64,000 nt of DNA from Antedon bifida (taxonomy: Eukaryota; Echinodermata; Crinoidea; Comatulida; Antedonidae). Positions 12,501 to 24,100 of this stretch are shown here, one piece after another (position 1 is the stretch's first letter; each line of letters starts with the position of its first letter). Location of the stretch: NCBI GenBank assembly GCA_963402885.1, contig OY727096.1, positions 17,465,820-17,529,819 on the forward strand. The letters are read 5' to 3'. Made by a program: the position numbers and the translations under genes. The notes under the pieces are model-generated. The model worked only from the letters and a program-made list of their open reading frames with translations. It searched no databases and was not told where the DNA came from.

Positions 12501-15382
12501 TGATCAATTGATGTAAATACAGCAAGTCCCACACATACATGTCCTCTCATAAACTCCAATATCTGTAATTTGTTTCAGTAATCTGTTGAAATTGATACAG
12601 CGAAAGTAACCGGTCGTAGTTCAGGTGGTCAGGAGCGAAGAAATATTTGATAAAAGCATGCGTACTTTCCATGTGGTCAGATATCGTTTCTTGTGTCTCG
12701 GACATATATAGGGATATAGTTTAACCACATCTTAGATTTCGTTGACTCTCTGTATTCAAGTTAATATCTTTATGATCAGCCTCTTTTAAACACAATGATA
12801 CTTCACTTAGAATCTCTTTCTCTGTCTGCATTTGTAGAAGCAAGTTGTAGAGAGAAACCAGAATTAGTGTGCTTCTGTCTTAAAGATGTTTTCAATTTAA
12901 GATATTTGTGTCACTGGTTGTATAGGTAATACAAGTTCAGTTTCAACAAAAGCACTGGCCTCAACACTATTTTCACAATGCTACATGTCCAAAATCCATA
13001 TAGTTCACCGGGTCGACATAATAATTGCTTCTTGATGTCATCTCTGTCCACCTCCACTCATCTCGGGTAAGAGTCATCATCAGGCATTCTTGTATTTCTC
13101 TAGTACATGAGTTTTTATACCACAACCATGTGCACTCATCAAACCAGTGTAGTAATGGTGGTCTATCTGTAGGGGTTACATATCTAATGAAATCGGTTGA
13201 GATGAGAAGTAGGAGTTAATGCTGCCTATGAATAATTTTGCGAATGAGCTGTATCTGTATTTCCCTGAAGCTTCTGCCAAAAGTTGACAGGTTGAAAACT
13301 TACCAATCATACTAGTGACTATGGCCCTGAAGGTTCAGACATTGAATTACATACCAATAACGCATTTATTATTTAACATCATATTTATACAGGATTTCAC
13401 AATAAGGTATAAATGCACTTGTTTTATATTGTGGTACTGTCTCCTGTCAAGTTTCAGTTTCATGAAAAGAAATGAGATCTGTAATTTAGAATCTATATAT
13501 AAATTATGGTTAATTCTGACATAGGCGAGCACAATAGAAAAACTTTGGAACAAATCTCTGCCTTGGATACCTACCTGAACTATCTCAGATGTACCGCGAA
13601 ATGTAAAATAGTTTTCACTATTACAATATTGTTCCATATTTCTATCTTAGGAATATATTATAAAGAGTTTTAAAACAAAATTTCTGATTTTATCGGTAGA
13701 TTTTCAACTCAATTTCAATTGTACGTGGTCAAAGTAATTTCCGGGTTCATGATGAGTTCACAGGTTCACCTTGCAACTACCTGGTTTCAGTTAAGTTGGT
13801 CGTTAGTGGCTATAGCCATTTTAGTTTTTTGTTTATTTTCGGATCGGACCGCGCGTGTGAAGGTACAGTAGTTAAAAAAAAAATAAAATCCCGATAGCCA
13901 AGTTTTATTGAGTAAGCTGGCAGGAATAACTGTAGGCTATGTGTCCCATTATGGCCCATATTGCAAGCCATTTAAAACATCTTCGTTAGTTTCAAAAGAT
14001 GTTTAAATTAAATAATGTATTATGATGGTATTTTAATTTATTTGAATAAACGCCTACCCAATAAAATATCACTTTGAATAATAATCGCCTTCACCCACCT
14101 ACCCAACTATCTAATAAACGCCCATTCACATTTATACCCACAATATTGTATATACTATTTGTAATAGAATTCATCACACTGTTAACTACAATTTACAAAG
14201 CATTTGTTATTATTTTTTACCACTTTTCATATCTATTAGAGGATTTTATTTGATTATAAATGTTACGATATTATTAAAACTAAAAAAATCCCTCGAATAA
14301 GCATCTCCCTCAAATGAACTCTGCCTCCCCCACCTCCGCCCTATAAGGGCCCTACCAAACAATAAACACTATACTTTAAAATGTTATTAATCATTTAAGA
14401 CACTGTGAAACAGAGTAGGTTTAGTTTTTCGAATGTCAAGCATTTTCAATAATGGTAACCGACAGAAAACGTACAAGGAGGACGTCCTTCTAAAACCTTT
14501 TTACCCGAGTCATTATCATTCCGAGAACCATCGTTTACACTTCCTAGAGGGGAGCGAGCGAAGCGAGCTCACCCTCTAGTTAGACGTAATTGTTGTTGAA
14601 TATTTGATATAAATTGGTAAGTTGTTCCATACTTTTGCAACTCCAACTTTGAACGATTATTTAATTTAAGAGTCATAGTGGGGTATTATATATCTGTTAT
14701 ATAGAGAACATTGACAACTTTAGACAGCCTTATATTTAGACAGCCTTATATTTAGACAATCCTGTGAGAAGTGACAATTTTAGAACATTGTGTACAAACA
14801 ATTTATGCACACATATTTAAAAAAAATTATTTAAAGAATTAAATTTTTAGTGGCGGCCATTTTGAAATCCAAGATGGCCGACAGATTATCGCTTTACATA
14901 GTTAAGATTGTATAATGGGTACAGTAATACCATCAAAACGGACTTGTTCCATATTCATATTTTGTATTATTGGTGATATTCTGATTTTTAATAGGGTTAT
15001 TTGAATGTTGGCGGCCATCTTGAATTTGGTCCTTTGAATGTCTTTTGAAAAAATGGCAACATATTTTTTTTCATTCCTTATATTATCAAGATATGAAATA
15101 AAGTCAAAGTTTGCTTTTAACAAAAAATATACACGACATTCATATAAACGACATACCAGCCTACACTAATATATAGGCACAGCACATTTTTTTGTCACAG
15201 TTTGATAGTGTAGACATATTGATATTGAATGTGTTTTTTTTTTACCGACTGTTTATTTTAGATGAAAAAATATAATTGTGTAAATAATTGAGTTAATTAA
15301 ACTATCTCTGGTTATTTTCCAGTGCTTTGGTAGTGATGGCAAGCTTGTTTTACATTACTGTAAGAGTGAAGCCTGGGGTTGA
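9578..15382 (+). CDS. ATG12: Ubiquitin-like autophagy protein ATG12
   Basis: ATG12 is activated by ATG7, passed to ATG10 and joined to ATG5 through its C-terminal glycine. The conjugate then helps lipidate LC3/ATG8 on autophagosome membranes. Exons: 9578-9656, 9752-9888, 10255-10317, 15323-15382; 339 nt, 112 residues. The ubiquitin fold begins at [34 protein letters not shown] and [19 protein letters not shown] match animal ATG12 almost residue for residue, and the final Gly is present. The N-terminal tail is shorter than in human (about 140 residues in total). Intron 3 is 5 kb long because of transposon insertions. Confidence 0.96.
11953..12540 (-). pseudogene. Degenerate coding remnant inside the 4.5-kb element
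   Basis: Two same-strand open segments, 12286-12540 (contains [20 protein letters not shown]) and 11953-12150 (contains [18 protein letters not shown]). They look like a real but uncharacterised protein, broken up. I do not recognise the family and see no transposase catalytic motif. They could be exons of the element's own gene. Confidence 0.35.
14030..14355. repeat. 'GAATAAACGCC' interspersed repeat, copy 1
   Basis: Shares the motifs GAATAAACGCC, TTTATTTGATTATA and CCTCGAATAA, in the same order, with 36425-36825 in a MAD1L1 intron. Non-coding. Confidence 0.6.
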
Positions 15383-15822
15383 TGACAGTTGAACATTAGA
15401 TGTTGGAAATAGGTGATAACAAATTACTAGGCTGGAATGATTGTCTGTATAAGAATCTAATGATACTCACGACAGTTTCATAAACTAATCGGGAAACATG
15501 ATTATTAATATTGCATGGGCAACGTGGAATTATTCCTCTTATCAATCAATTGAAGTAGATTGATTAAATATGTTTGCATGTTTTGTAATTTACATACAGT
15601 ATATTTTAATAATTTAAAACATTTTGAGACATCTTTTGTATGGGAAAATCAGTTAAGATAACTTATATAACTAATATACTAAAGGGACAATAAGGTATTC
15701 AGCATATGAAGTCACCCTTTATAAGTTTGAGGAAGAAAAGCACTATAAATACATAGGTCATTTTGTACATACATAATTTGCAATACTTATATGTGTGGTG
15801 TGGTTATTCCCCAGGGTGGGTT

Positions 15823-15986
15823 AAAGGGTCTTTCACACCTGTTCCAGCGCGGTTCCGGTCCGGCGAATCGACGATTTCATGAAGCTCCATGCGGCTATGC
15901 GCCAATCGATATGAGTGTAGAAACGAAACATTGACGTTCGGTTGGATTTGCCGGCGCCGAACCGGAACAGGTGTGAAAGACCCTTT
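15823..15986. repeat. GC-rich foldback/MITE with 23-bp perfect inverted ends
   Basis: The 23 bases at 15823-15845, starting AAAGGGTCTTTCACACCTG, are the exact reverse complement of 15964-15986. The interior is GC-rich and partly palindromic (GCGGTTCCGG against CCGAACCGG). Both sides carry TA. Confidence 0.8.
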
Positions 15987-16517
15987 ATACCAGTTTTGGT
16001 GATAGTAAGATGTATTACTATACATACACAATAGGGGTACTTTAAACGAGGTATATAAATTGGTTATATAATAATAATAATGTGTATATTGTATGATTAA
16101 ATTAAAATTAAAATTGAAAACAGTTAGTTGTGGTTTTAATTAATACTTTTGATAACCTTACTGTTGTTCGTTGTGCGATGGTAGTACAGTGTTCAGGAAC
16201 TGTATGGTTGTGTAGTGTTCTCATTATAGTTCTGTCCTGTCGATTCTTTTTTAAAAACAATTTTCAAAATGTCTTTATGTGGCAAAAGATACTATATAGT
16301 AAGATATTTAAAATGCGAAAAGGCAATTGAAATTGCTTGCCCAATGCCGCAATCCACTTCAGTCTCTTTGGTGGCCTGCTCGCAATATTTCTTTTCGTAC
16401 ATAAGTTGGGGACCCCTCATGAAACGTCACAAAATAAACATGAATATTCATTAGTCATATCCATAAGGTGTGACGTAAGAATTGATCTAACAACAATTCA
16501 CTAATGCAAATGATTTC

Positions 16518-16600
16518 TGTCGAGCCGTCTGTTTAGTCGAAAGGGTTAGACTATGGACTTTACATGTCGATGTATGGGGTTCGAATCCCTTGAATCCCAC
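16518..16600 (+). repeat. tRNA-like sequence (pseudo-tRNA or SINE head)
   Basis: It has a perfect pol III A box (TAGTCGAAAGG, 16534-16544) and B box (GGTTCGAATCC, 16578-16588) at tRNA-like spacing. The expected acceptor stem does not pair and I could not fold a clean cloverleaf, so a working tRNA is unlikely. Confidence 0.5.
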
Positions 16601-18115
16601 TTCTTTTTACTTTATGGTGAGAGATTTTTTAAAGGGTTAGGTTTAGAAAACAATCACGGCCTGCTCATAGCATTTCATCAATCATACGATAAACTACCAA
16701 TGACATCATACATATTTATTACCTCCGTCTGGATGGTGACATGTTAGGTGGTTGATCGCATGTTTGTTAGTTGGCAGGATTACTCAAAAAGTTATTTAAT
16801 TTTAAAGGATTTCATAGCTGCATGGAACACGTCATTAAATTTTCAAATGCCTAGGTGGAGGTTTGCCCTCTCTGAGTGCCCTTCTAGTTTGCTATATAGA
16901 GACTATCTATTACCACCCTTTTAGTTCACCATGAAGTGGACAAGAAGACATCCTTATTCCTTCCTAATAAGAATAAATGAGTGCCTCAGAAAAAACAAAA
17001 CACATCCAGATTATTCAAATTATAATACAGTATCCTTTATTCCAAAGGTTACATACAAACAGCAATACTTATGAATCTACAATTATTCTTTAGTATAACA
17101 AACATGTATTATCAAGGTGAAAGAATTTGATGGAATTTTGTTAAAATATTCATTCATACCATCAAGTCCGTCAATCACAAGCAACAGTTTGGATGATCTA
17201 TCACTTGTGATGGTCAGATCACTTAATAATACCTAATTGTTGAGGAATATTAATACTTCTAATAGTAATAACTGCAATTAATTATTATACTGGAAGTTGC
17301 ACTTGGAGGAAATAACATGACTTTGGTATTTATATGGATACATAGTTCTCTATTTTTTTTAACAACTAAAGAAATATTTGTTATTGCAACCATGGTGCAA
17401 TTATTTCCCTTTTTCAGAATGATATACTTTAGTTCATAGGTTGCATCTATAATACATCTATGTTTTCATTTTATGTACATTAATATATATATTGTAAATT
17501 ATAGATTATAAAATAACAAAATGATGGCATTACCAATAATATTAAAGATCTTTGTATGCGCAGAAATGGTTGTGCCGGAATCAGTGAGTAAGTGGAAATA
17601 AACAACGAACATTTAAGATAACAGATAATGATGGGAAATGGAAGAATTCTGGGAAGGTCAGATGATTAATGAAGACTAAATTAATACATTTGGTATAATA
17701 TTATATCACAGATAATTATAAATTATATTCAAACTTAAAATTAAACTTCAAATTTAAACATTAAATTGCTACTTCTCACCACCAGTATCAAACATTGCAA
17801 GTTATAAATTAATTTTAATAGACTGGCTGTTTCTATCAGTTATTATATTATATTAAAACCATCAAGTTTTAAACTTTAAATTTCTACCTCTCACTGGTAC
17901 TATACAGTTATAAATTAATTTTAATGTTCTTGAAGTATTTAATTCAACTCTGGCTGACGATAATGGAATTAAGTTTATTAGAAGTAGTGTACCCAGGATC
18001 CAATAAATTATTGAACTATTTTCTGACAAGACAGTATATTACCAATAAAAAAATATCATCAGCATAATATTACAGATACTATACCACATTACACAAATAA
18101 TTATTCAATTAATAG

Positions 18116-18121
18116 TTTATT
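18116..18121 (-). terminator. Likely poly(A) signal of CFAP52
   Basis: AATAAA on the minus strand 72 nt after the CFAP52 stop codon. Confidence 0.5.
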
Positions 18122-18192
18122 TTGTACAAGAAATCTGTGTTTGTATTATCAGAATTACATGCAACTGTTTTGTTGGGATAGAAGAAGCGGTT

Positions 18193-21100
18193 TTAAAACG
18201 GGTAATCCCAACAGAGAATAGCGCCATCATGGCTAACGCTCACAATGATTTTCTGATTGGGGCATATTTTAAGCCGGTTGATGAATCCACTGTGACCAAT
18301 TCCAACATGGGTGACTTCTGCTTCTTTATAATCCCATACCTATACAATCAAAAACAAAACAATCAGTAATATCTCATATCCCATTGCAATAATATAATGC
18401 GACATTTATATAGCGCTATTTCATGAAGATCAGAGCGCTGTCACATCGTGTCATCGGCAGCCAACTACGACGCCATTACGTCTGTTCATGACTGTGTGTG
18501 TGAACTAGTACACCGGGGTAACCCCCTACTCGTCTCGAAAGATATACTAGGTTCTTTAAAGTGCACACAACCAATATGCATACACTGAACCTACCACCAG
18601 AACCATGGAGCGAGTGAGCCTCGAACCCTTGCCATGTTATGGCTATGGATTATGGTTCCATTGTCTTAACCGCTCAGCCACTCACAAGTAGTACGTAAAG
18701 CTGTCTACAATATCAAACTAGTTTGACAAATGTGATGTGTTTAAATATGGTAGTGATAACATCATCATGTCCATATATGGGTACATCACACTTTTTTCCC
18801 CCATAATGTTTGATAGTGTAAACAGAGCTTAACATGGAACAACTGTGCAACAAAACTATCATTTTTTTAAACAATTTATTGAAATCTGTATTTGTTGTGT
18901 CCTCTAAAATTATGCTCAATGAAAGAATAGCAATGTACAAATAGACAGAACTTATGAATAGGGGTTAAAATTCAGGATAAATTTTACCTTTATCAGTCTA
19001 TCTTTACTACCGGTTACAAAGTACTTCCCGTCACTTGCGATATCCATACCGTTGATTGACCCTGATTTTGATCCTTCTACTTCTCGAATCTGAGCACCAT
19101 CAATGCATCCCCAGTACCCGATCTGAATGCACAAAATACAAAATATCATGAATCACTACTAATGATTGGTTTCCACAAGAGACGCAACACAAGGACATGA
19201 ATGCAACACTATCACTTGTCATTTGTTGCGCTTATGTCCTTGCGTTACGTCCTAGTGGGAACTAAGCTTTAAGTCATACAATACTGGGTAAAGATAAATT
19301 TTTCCTTCTGAAATCAGAATCTTTGGTAAAATGGACCTCAAATTTAAAGTGGTGCCAGTAGATAAGTGTGGTGGTCCATATGGGGATCCAAGTGGGACCC
19401 AGACTTTCTCGGTCCCTCCTAAATTATTGAAAATTATTATGTAAAAGATAGGCCCAACAACGGCATTTCCTCAGGCCCCTTTTCCTCATGAAATGTGTCA
19501 TTTACTGAGAATAATTCAACAAATATACCTTTCTGTCAGTTCCACTTGTAATAAGTTGCATTCCTCCAGGATGGTAGAAAACGCATTTGAATAAGGTATT
19601 GGCAAATATTACTTGGTTGCGTACAAATCGGCTAGAGAAGAAAAATAAACATTAGATACTGTGAAAAAACAGGAGGGAATGGAGGGAAGAGAAATGGAGG
19701 CTGAGGTAGTGAGTGTTCAGAAGACGGATGGAGCTATGGCGTATTGGAATACACAGGTCAAATTATGAACTGCAGAAAGATAAACGGAGGGCAGATGGCA
19801 ATGCTTATCGTTAAAATGTAAGTTATGTCCTTCAGGAAACGTATTGTTACCATCATAGGTAATGATCTGATTAAATAAATCAGCATTTTACACTAAAACA
19901 GTACAGACTGTTTTTAACTAATACAGTTGCTAAAACACAGTGTGTGAACAGGGCCTATATTGTTAAAGATATCTTACATCAAATCCCAGATGATGCAGGT
20001 ACCGTCGCTACTAGCACTGATACACTCCGTATCGTTCTTGTGTACTTTGATACACGATACGCTCCCTTTGTGTTCTTTCATCGCGTCCACCATTTTCTGT
20101 GATTCTGAGCCGATCTTCCAAACTCTGACCTGACCCTCTCCTCCACCACTCACAATACGTTTACAATCGGATGTTGCCGCAATTGCAGTCACACCCTTAT
20201 TGTGGGCGTCTTCTATGCAGTAATGCAGGCGACCAGATTCTGGTAGGAAAGCTCGGATTTTTCCATCATTCCATGCTAAATAAAACATAATTATAAGAAA
20301 GAAATATATGAGACAATGGTTTAACCTCACTCACTCTAGTCGTCTCAAAAGATGTACTAGGTTCTGTAAAGTGCACATGAGCTAGATGTACACTGGACCT
20401 ACGGTTTATAGTCCTTATCCGAGAACACCACCAGAACCATGGAGCAAGTGAGCCTTGAACCCTTGCTGATGTTATGGCTACGTAATTACTGTTCTACTGT
20501 CTTAACCGCTTGGCCACTAACTCAAAATTTATAAGATAAATGGTACATACCACTAATTATGGATCTGCCATCTCGCATGAAATCAATGGCGTGGCATGTG
20601 ATATTAGGTACAGAAATGCGTAGCATCTCTTTACTCCCATGCCAAACACGAATATCGTTCTCCGAGCATGTAGCAAACAAATCTGAAGAACCACTGTTGA
20701 TAACAAAATTTAACATCATTAAAATATAAATAAATTCTTACAATCCTATTGTAGGCCAAGGGAAGTATAAGGTGTAGGTGTAAAAAAGTTATGGATGGGA
20801 ATGAAAAATTAGGCAGGGGAAGAAATTAAAGTCTGCTTTTATCCTGGTTTGATTGTTTGTATCATTTATTTTCCACACATTAACAATATAGAACAGATAT
20901 TTATACTTTTTTAGAAAAAAAAATAGCTAAAACGAAGAATTCATTCGTGTGATTCAAAAGTGTAAGCATCTTTCAAATTCATTTCAGAGACGAATTCTAG
21001 CTATTTGAGTTTTCCGCTTCAGCGAAAACAGTTTCTACTTTTTGCAAAGTGAAAAATTGCGTAACCAATCAGAGATAATCAGGAAATCACATTTATAATA

Positions 21101-24100
21101 CTTACAAAGGAAAAACTATGTCGTTGACTGGGTTTGAGTGACATGTGGAAATGAGATTATATGTGAACTCTGCGAAATTGAAGCGGTATGTCTGTGCATT
21201 TTCTGTTCCAACAAAAAACTAGAAATAAGAAAATAGTCATATTTGATTATTTAGATTTATTATTGTGTTACACAATACCTAAACACATTATTGCATTGTG
21301 ATAGCTTTTGCTTACACCAAATTCTCTCTTTTTTCCCTCTCTTTAAAATGTATTTTACTATGCTTATTTCATTTTAACATAATAATAATACTTCGCATGC
21401 TAAATTAGGCCTATAGGCCAACAAAAATAGCTTCTCAGAAAATAGGAATTATAAATATTAACACTGGCTCAATTGTTTGATTAACTAATTACATACCTGA
21501 TGGCCATTGCCACGCAGCGCAATCGATGTGATAGCTCCAGCATCGGCGATTTTGACACTTTTTACTTTCTTAAAAGTATCTCCTTTGATCAGTGCCACCG
21601 TTCCATCACCAGCCCCGACCAGCATTTCGTCTGTTTTAACAAGAGCCAGTGCGGTGATTCCTTTACTGTATTTGTTCTTTGCTGGTCCGTAGTGCCGGAA
21701 TAGTTGTTTTTCTACGCTAACCTTTAATACGTCACCGCTAGTTGTGCCACAGTAGAAAAACTGATCGTTTTCTGATACCTACATTTTTTAATTAAAAAGG
21801 AAAATATATTGTAAAAAAATAAATTTATTAATATAAATAATATTCCACCTAATTTTAAGTGGGCATATGGTTAAAATATTCCTTTCATAAATGTTTAAAG
21901 AAAACGTTATTATCATTTACCTCAATGCTTGTGACAACCCGCTTCAACTGTCCCATGGTACAATCTGTTGGGCGAATCTTACGATTTCCTCTGTCTAGCT
22001 CCCACACACGCAGAGTACGACTGTAATAAATGTAATAGAAACTATTATAATAATCTGTGATAGCCGATTGCCTGTATCATAGGCAAATTCTATAATACAA
22101 CGTCACATACAGTATTCATCCCATGTGACACCTGTATGAATCATAGGCCAGACACATGATGATACATAATTTTCCTATGTTACTGGAACAATTATGCCAT
22201 ATGTGGAGATACAGCACAAAGAATAAGGTGTCTATGGCACAAAAGGACATTTTATTCAACATTTCAGTAATAGAGAGCTTTACAATTTTTGACGAGTCGA
22301 TATCCATTATTATTGTATATGACCTAAACAGCACAACTATGCTGAGGAATATTGAGGTGGAAGCATGTTCCAATGTCTGTATATTATGAGCACAATAAAT
22401 TAAAGATGCAATACATAACATAACTTTTCCTAGGTTTCTGCCTAAATTTGGTTCAACTATTATATTCATAAATTAACCTTTGAACTTATTATAGTAATAC
22501 TTACTCTCCTCCAGTTACAAAGATGTTATCATTAGAGTTGGAATATGCTACACAATATGTCATGCCAGCGCTTTTCAGGGCTGCTTGGGAACCACATATT
22601 GACTGTTTAGCCTTCACGTCCCAGATAACGACACTGCCATCATCTTGACCCCCAAGGGACAATAAGTACAGGTCATTTGGAGAGAATGCTAGCGATTGAA
22701 CTTTGACTTTATGCAAAGAAAGACGACAGTAGATGTCATTTGTTTCATAATTCCAGATGATCAGATCAGCCTGTAAGAAAAAAAAACATTTGTAAGAGAA
22801 AAGAAGATAATTCTAATATGTTCATGAAAAACCAGTATAGGCCTAGGCCTATTTAAATACCACTAAGTCCATGACAGTGATGGCAGCAAACGTACTTTAA
22901 ATCCCATATGGGTGACTTGTCCAGATGCAATATATTTGCCACTCTTTGAAATAGCCAAGCAGGACACATCATTGGTGTGGCCATTTAGATATCTCTGTTT
23001 TTTTGTTTGAATGTCTTCGATGATGACTACATTTCCTAGAGGGTAGATGATATGTTGTCTATCTGGATGCACTTTCAAACCAGCAGAAACTTTACCTGTA
23101 GAGTAAAAAACAACAAGAAAAGAAATATAAATTATAATTATTACAGTATTTATGACAGCAACATACAAAATGATTTTTTAATTTCACTTTTATTCTAAAT
23201 GAAAATTAAAAAATCATTCATTGTTCAAATTGAAAATAGGACATTACGTTTGTTTTCGTTGAGGAAAACTTAATAATATTCATTTATTTTTATTGTTTAA
23301 AAACTGTATAATAAATTAAGAAACCCGTTACTCTGTAGACCAATCATCACTGATTGACAAGACTACTACTTCTGTGTGATTGGTACTACTGTATCTACAC
23401 TCTGTGACACTGACCGTGTGTGTGCCAGATGTAAAAAGTGAGTACAGTGAGTGGTGAGGAAGGAGTATGGTCGAAGCGGCCGCCAACCAAAGCGGCCGCC
23501 AGTTTAATATCGTTATTTGTATGGAACGCCATGTGCGCTTTAATCTTTGATTGTCGTTGTCAACGCCATGGCCTATGGCGAGTTGAGTTACAGCTGTATG
23601 TATGGTCAAACCAATAAATATAAGCCAACTCATGTACTATCAAATCTTTATATTCTATAATAATTAAGTTTGCCTGCCGATAAATCAATGTATATTTTAT
23701 TTGTATTTACTATTAACTAATACATATATCGAAATATATTTTGCCGAACCTTTATATCTCGTTTACATACTATTGAATCCTTATACAGTATTGCAATAAT
23801 AATTTACGTATACGGTATTGCCGAATCTTTATATCTCGTTCATATACTATTGAATCCTTATACAGTATTGCAATAATAATAATTTACGTACGGTATTGCC
23901 GAATCTTTATATCTCGTTTATATACTATTGAATCCTTATACAGTATTGCAATAATAATAATTTACGTACGGTATTGCCGAATCTTTATATCTCATTTACA
24001 GACTTAATCGAATCTTTATACAGTATTGCAATAATAATTTACGTACGGTATTGCCGAATCTTTATATCTCATTTTTACATACTATCGAATCTTTATACAG

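Larger units (their letters stand above)
10655..15168. mobile_element. 4.5-kb DNA transposon-like element with long inverted ends, nested in a MITE
   Basis: It begins TAGTGTAGGC and ends GCCTACACTA. The two ends stay alignable as diverged inverted repeats for about 150 bp, sharing the GTTAAAAGCAAA, ATATGTTGCCATTTTTT and CAAGATGGCC blocks. It is flanked by ATA on both sides, a 3-bp target duplication that exactly rejoins the interrupted MITE. Inside, a left-end piece is repeated at about 11493-11840, and a second block is repeated (about 11236-11482 and 12907-13163). Two short minus-strand ORFs are the only coding-like remains. Superfamily not assigned. Confidence 0.75.
10566..15215. repeat. 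MITE family 1, copy 3, split in two by a later insertion
   Basis: The left half (10566-10654) and right half (15169-15215) are the two ends of one MITE. Removing 10655-15168 and one ATA restores a centre that reads like the intact copy at 41547. Confidence 0.75.
15383..18115. other. Intergenic region between ATG12 and CFAP52
   Basis: ATG12 3' UTR and intergenic DNA, with convergent CFAP52 on the far side. It holds the GC-rich foldback element at 15823-15986 and a tRNA-like sequence at 16518-16600. The rest is AT-rich and shows no conserved ORF. No clear AATAAA was found close behind ATG12. Confidence 0.5.

Noticed and set aside
14540-14582. Short palindrome GAGCGAGCGAAGCGAGCTC
   Set aside because: Single short palindrome within the large transposon; no partner or known site.
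16518-16600. Functional tRNA gene
   Set aside because: A and B boxes are good but acceptor-stem pairing is missing, so it is listed as a tRNA-like repeat only.
21500-21703. Plus-strand ORFs over CFAP52
   Set aside because: Antisense shadows of the CFAP52 exon 21497-21778.
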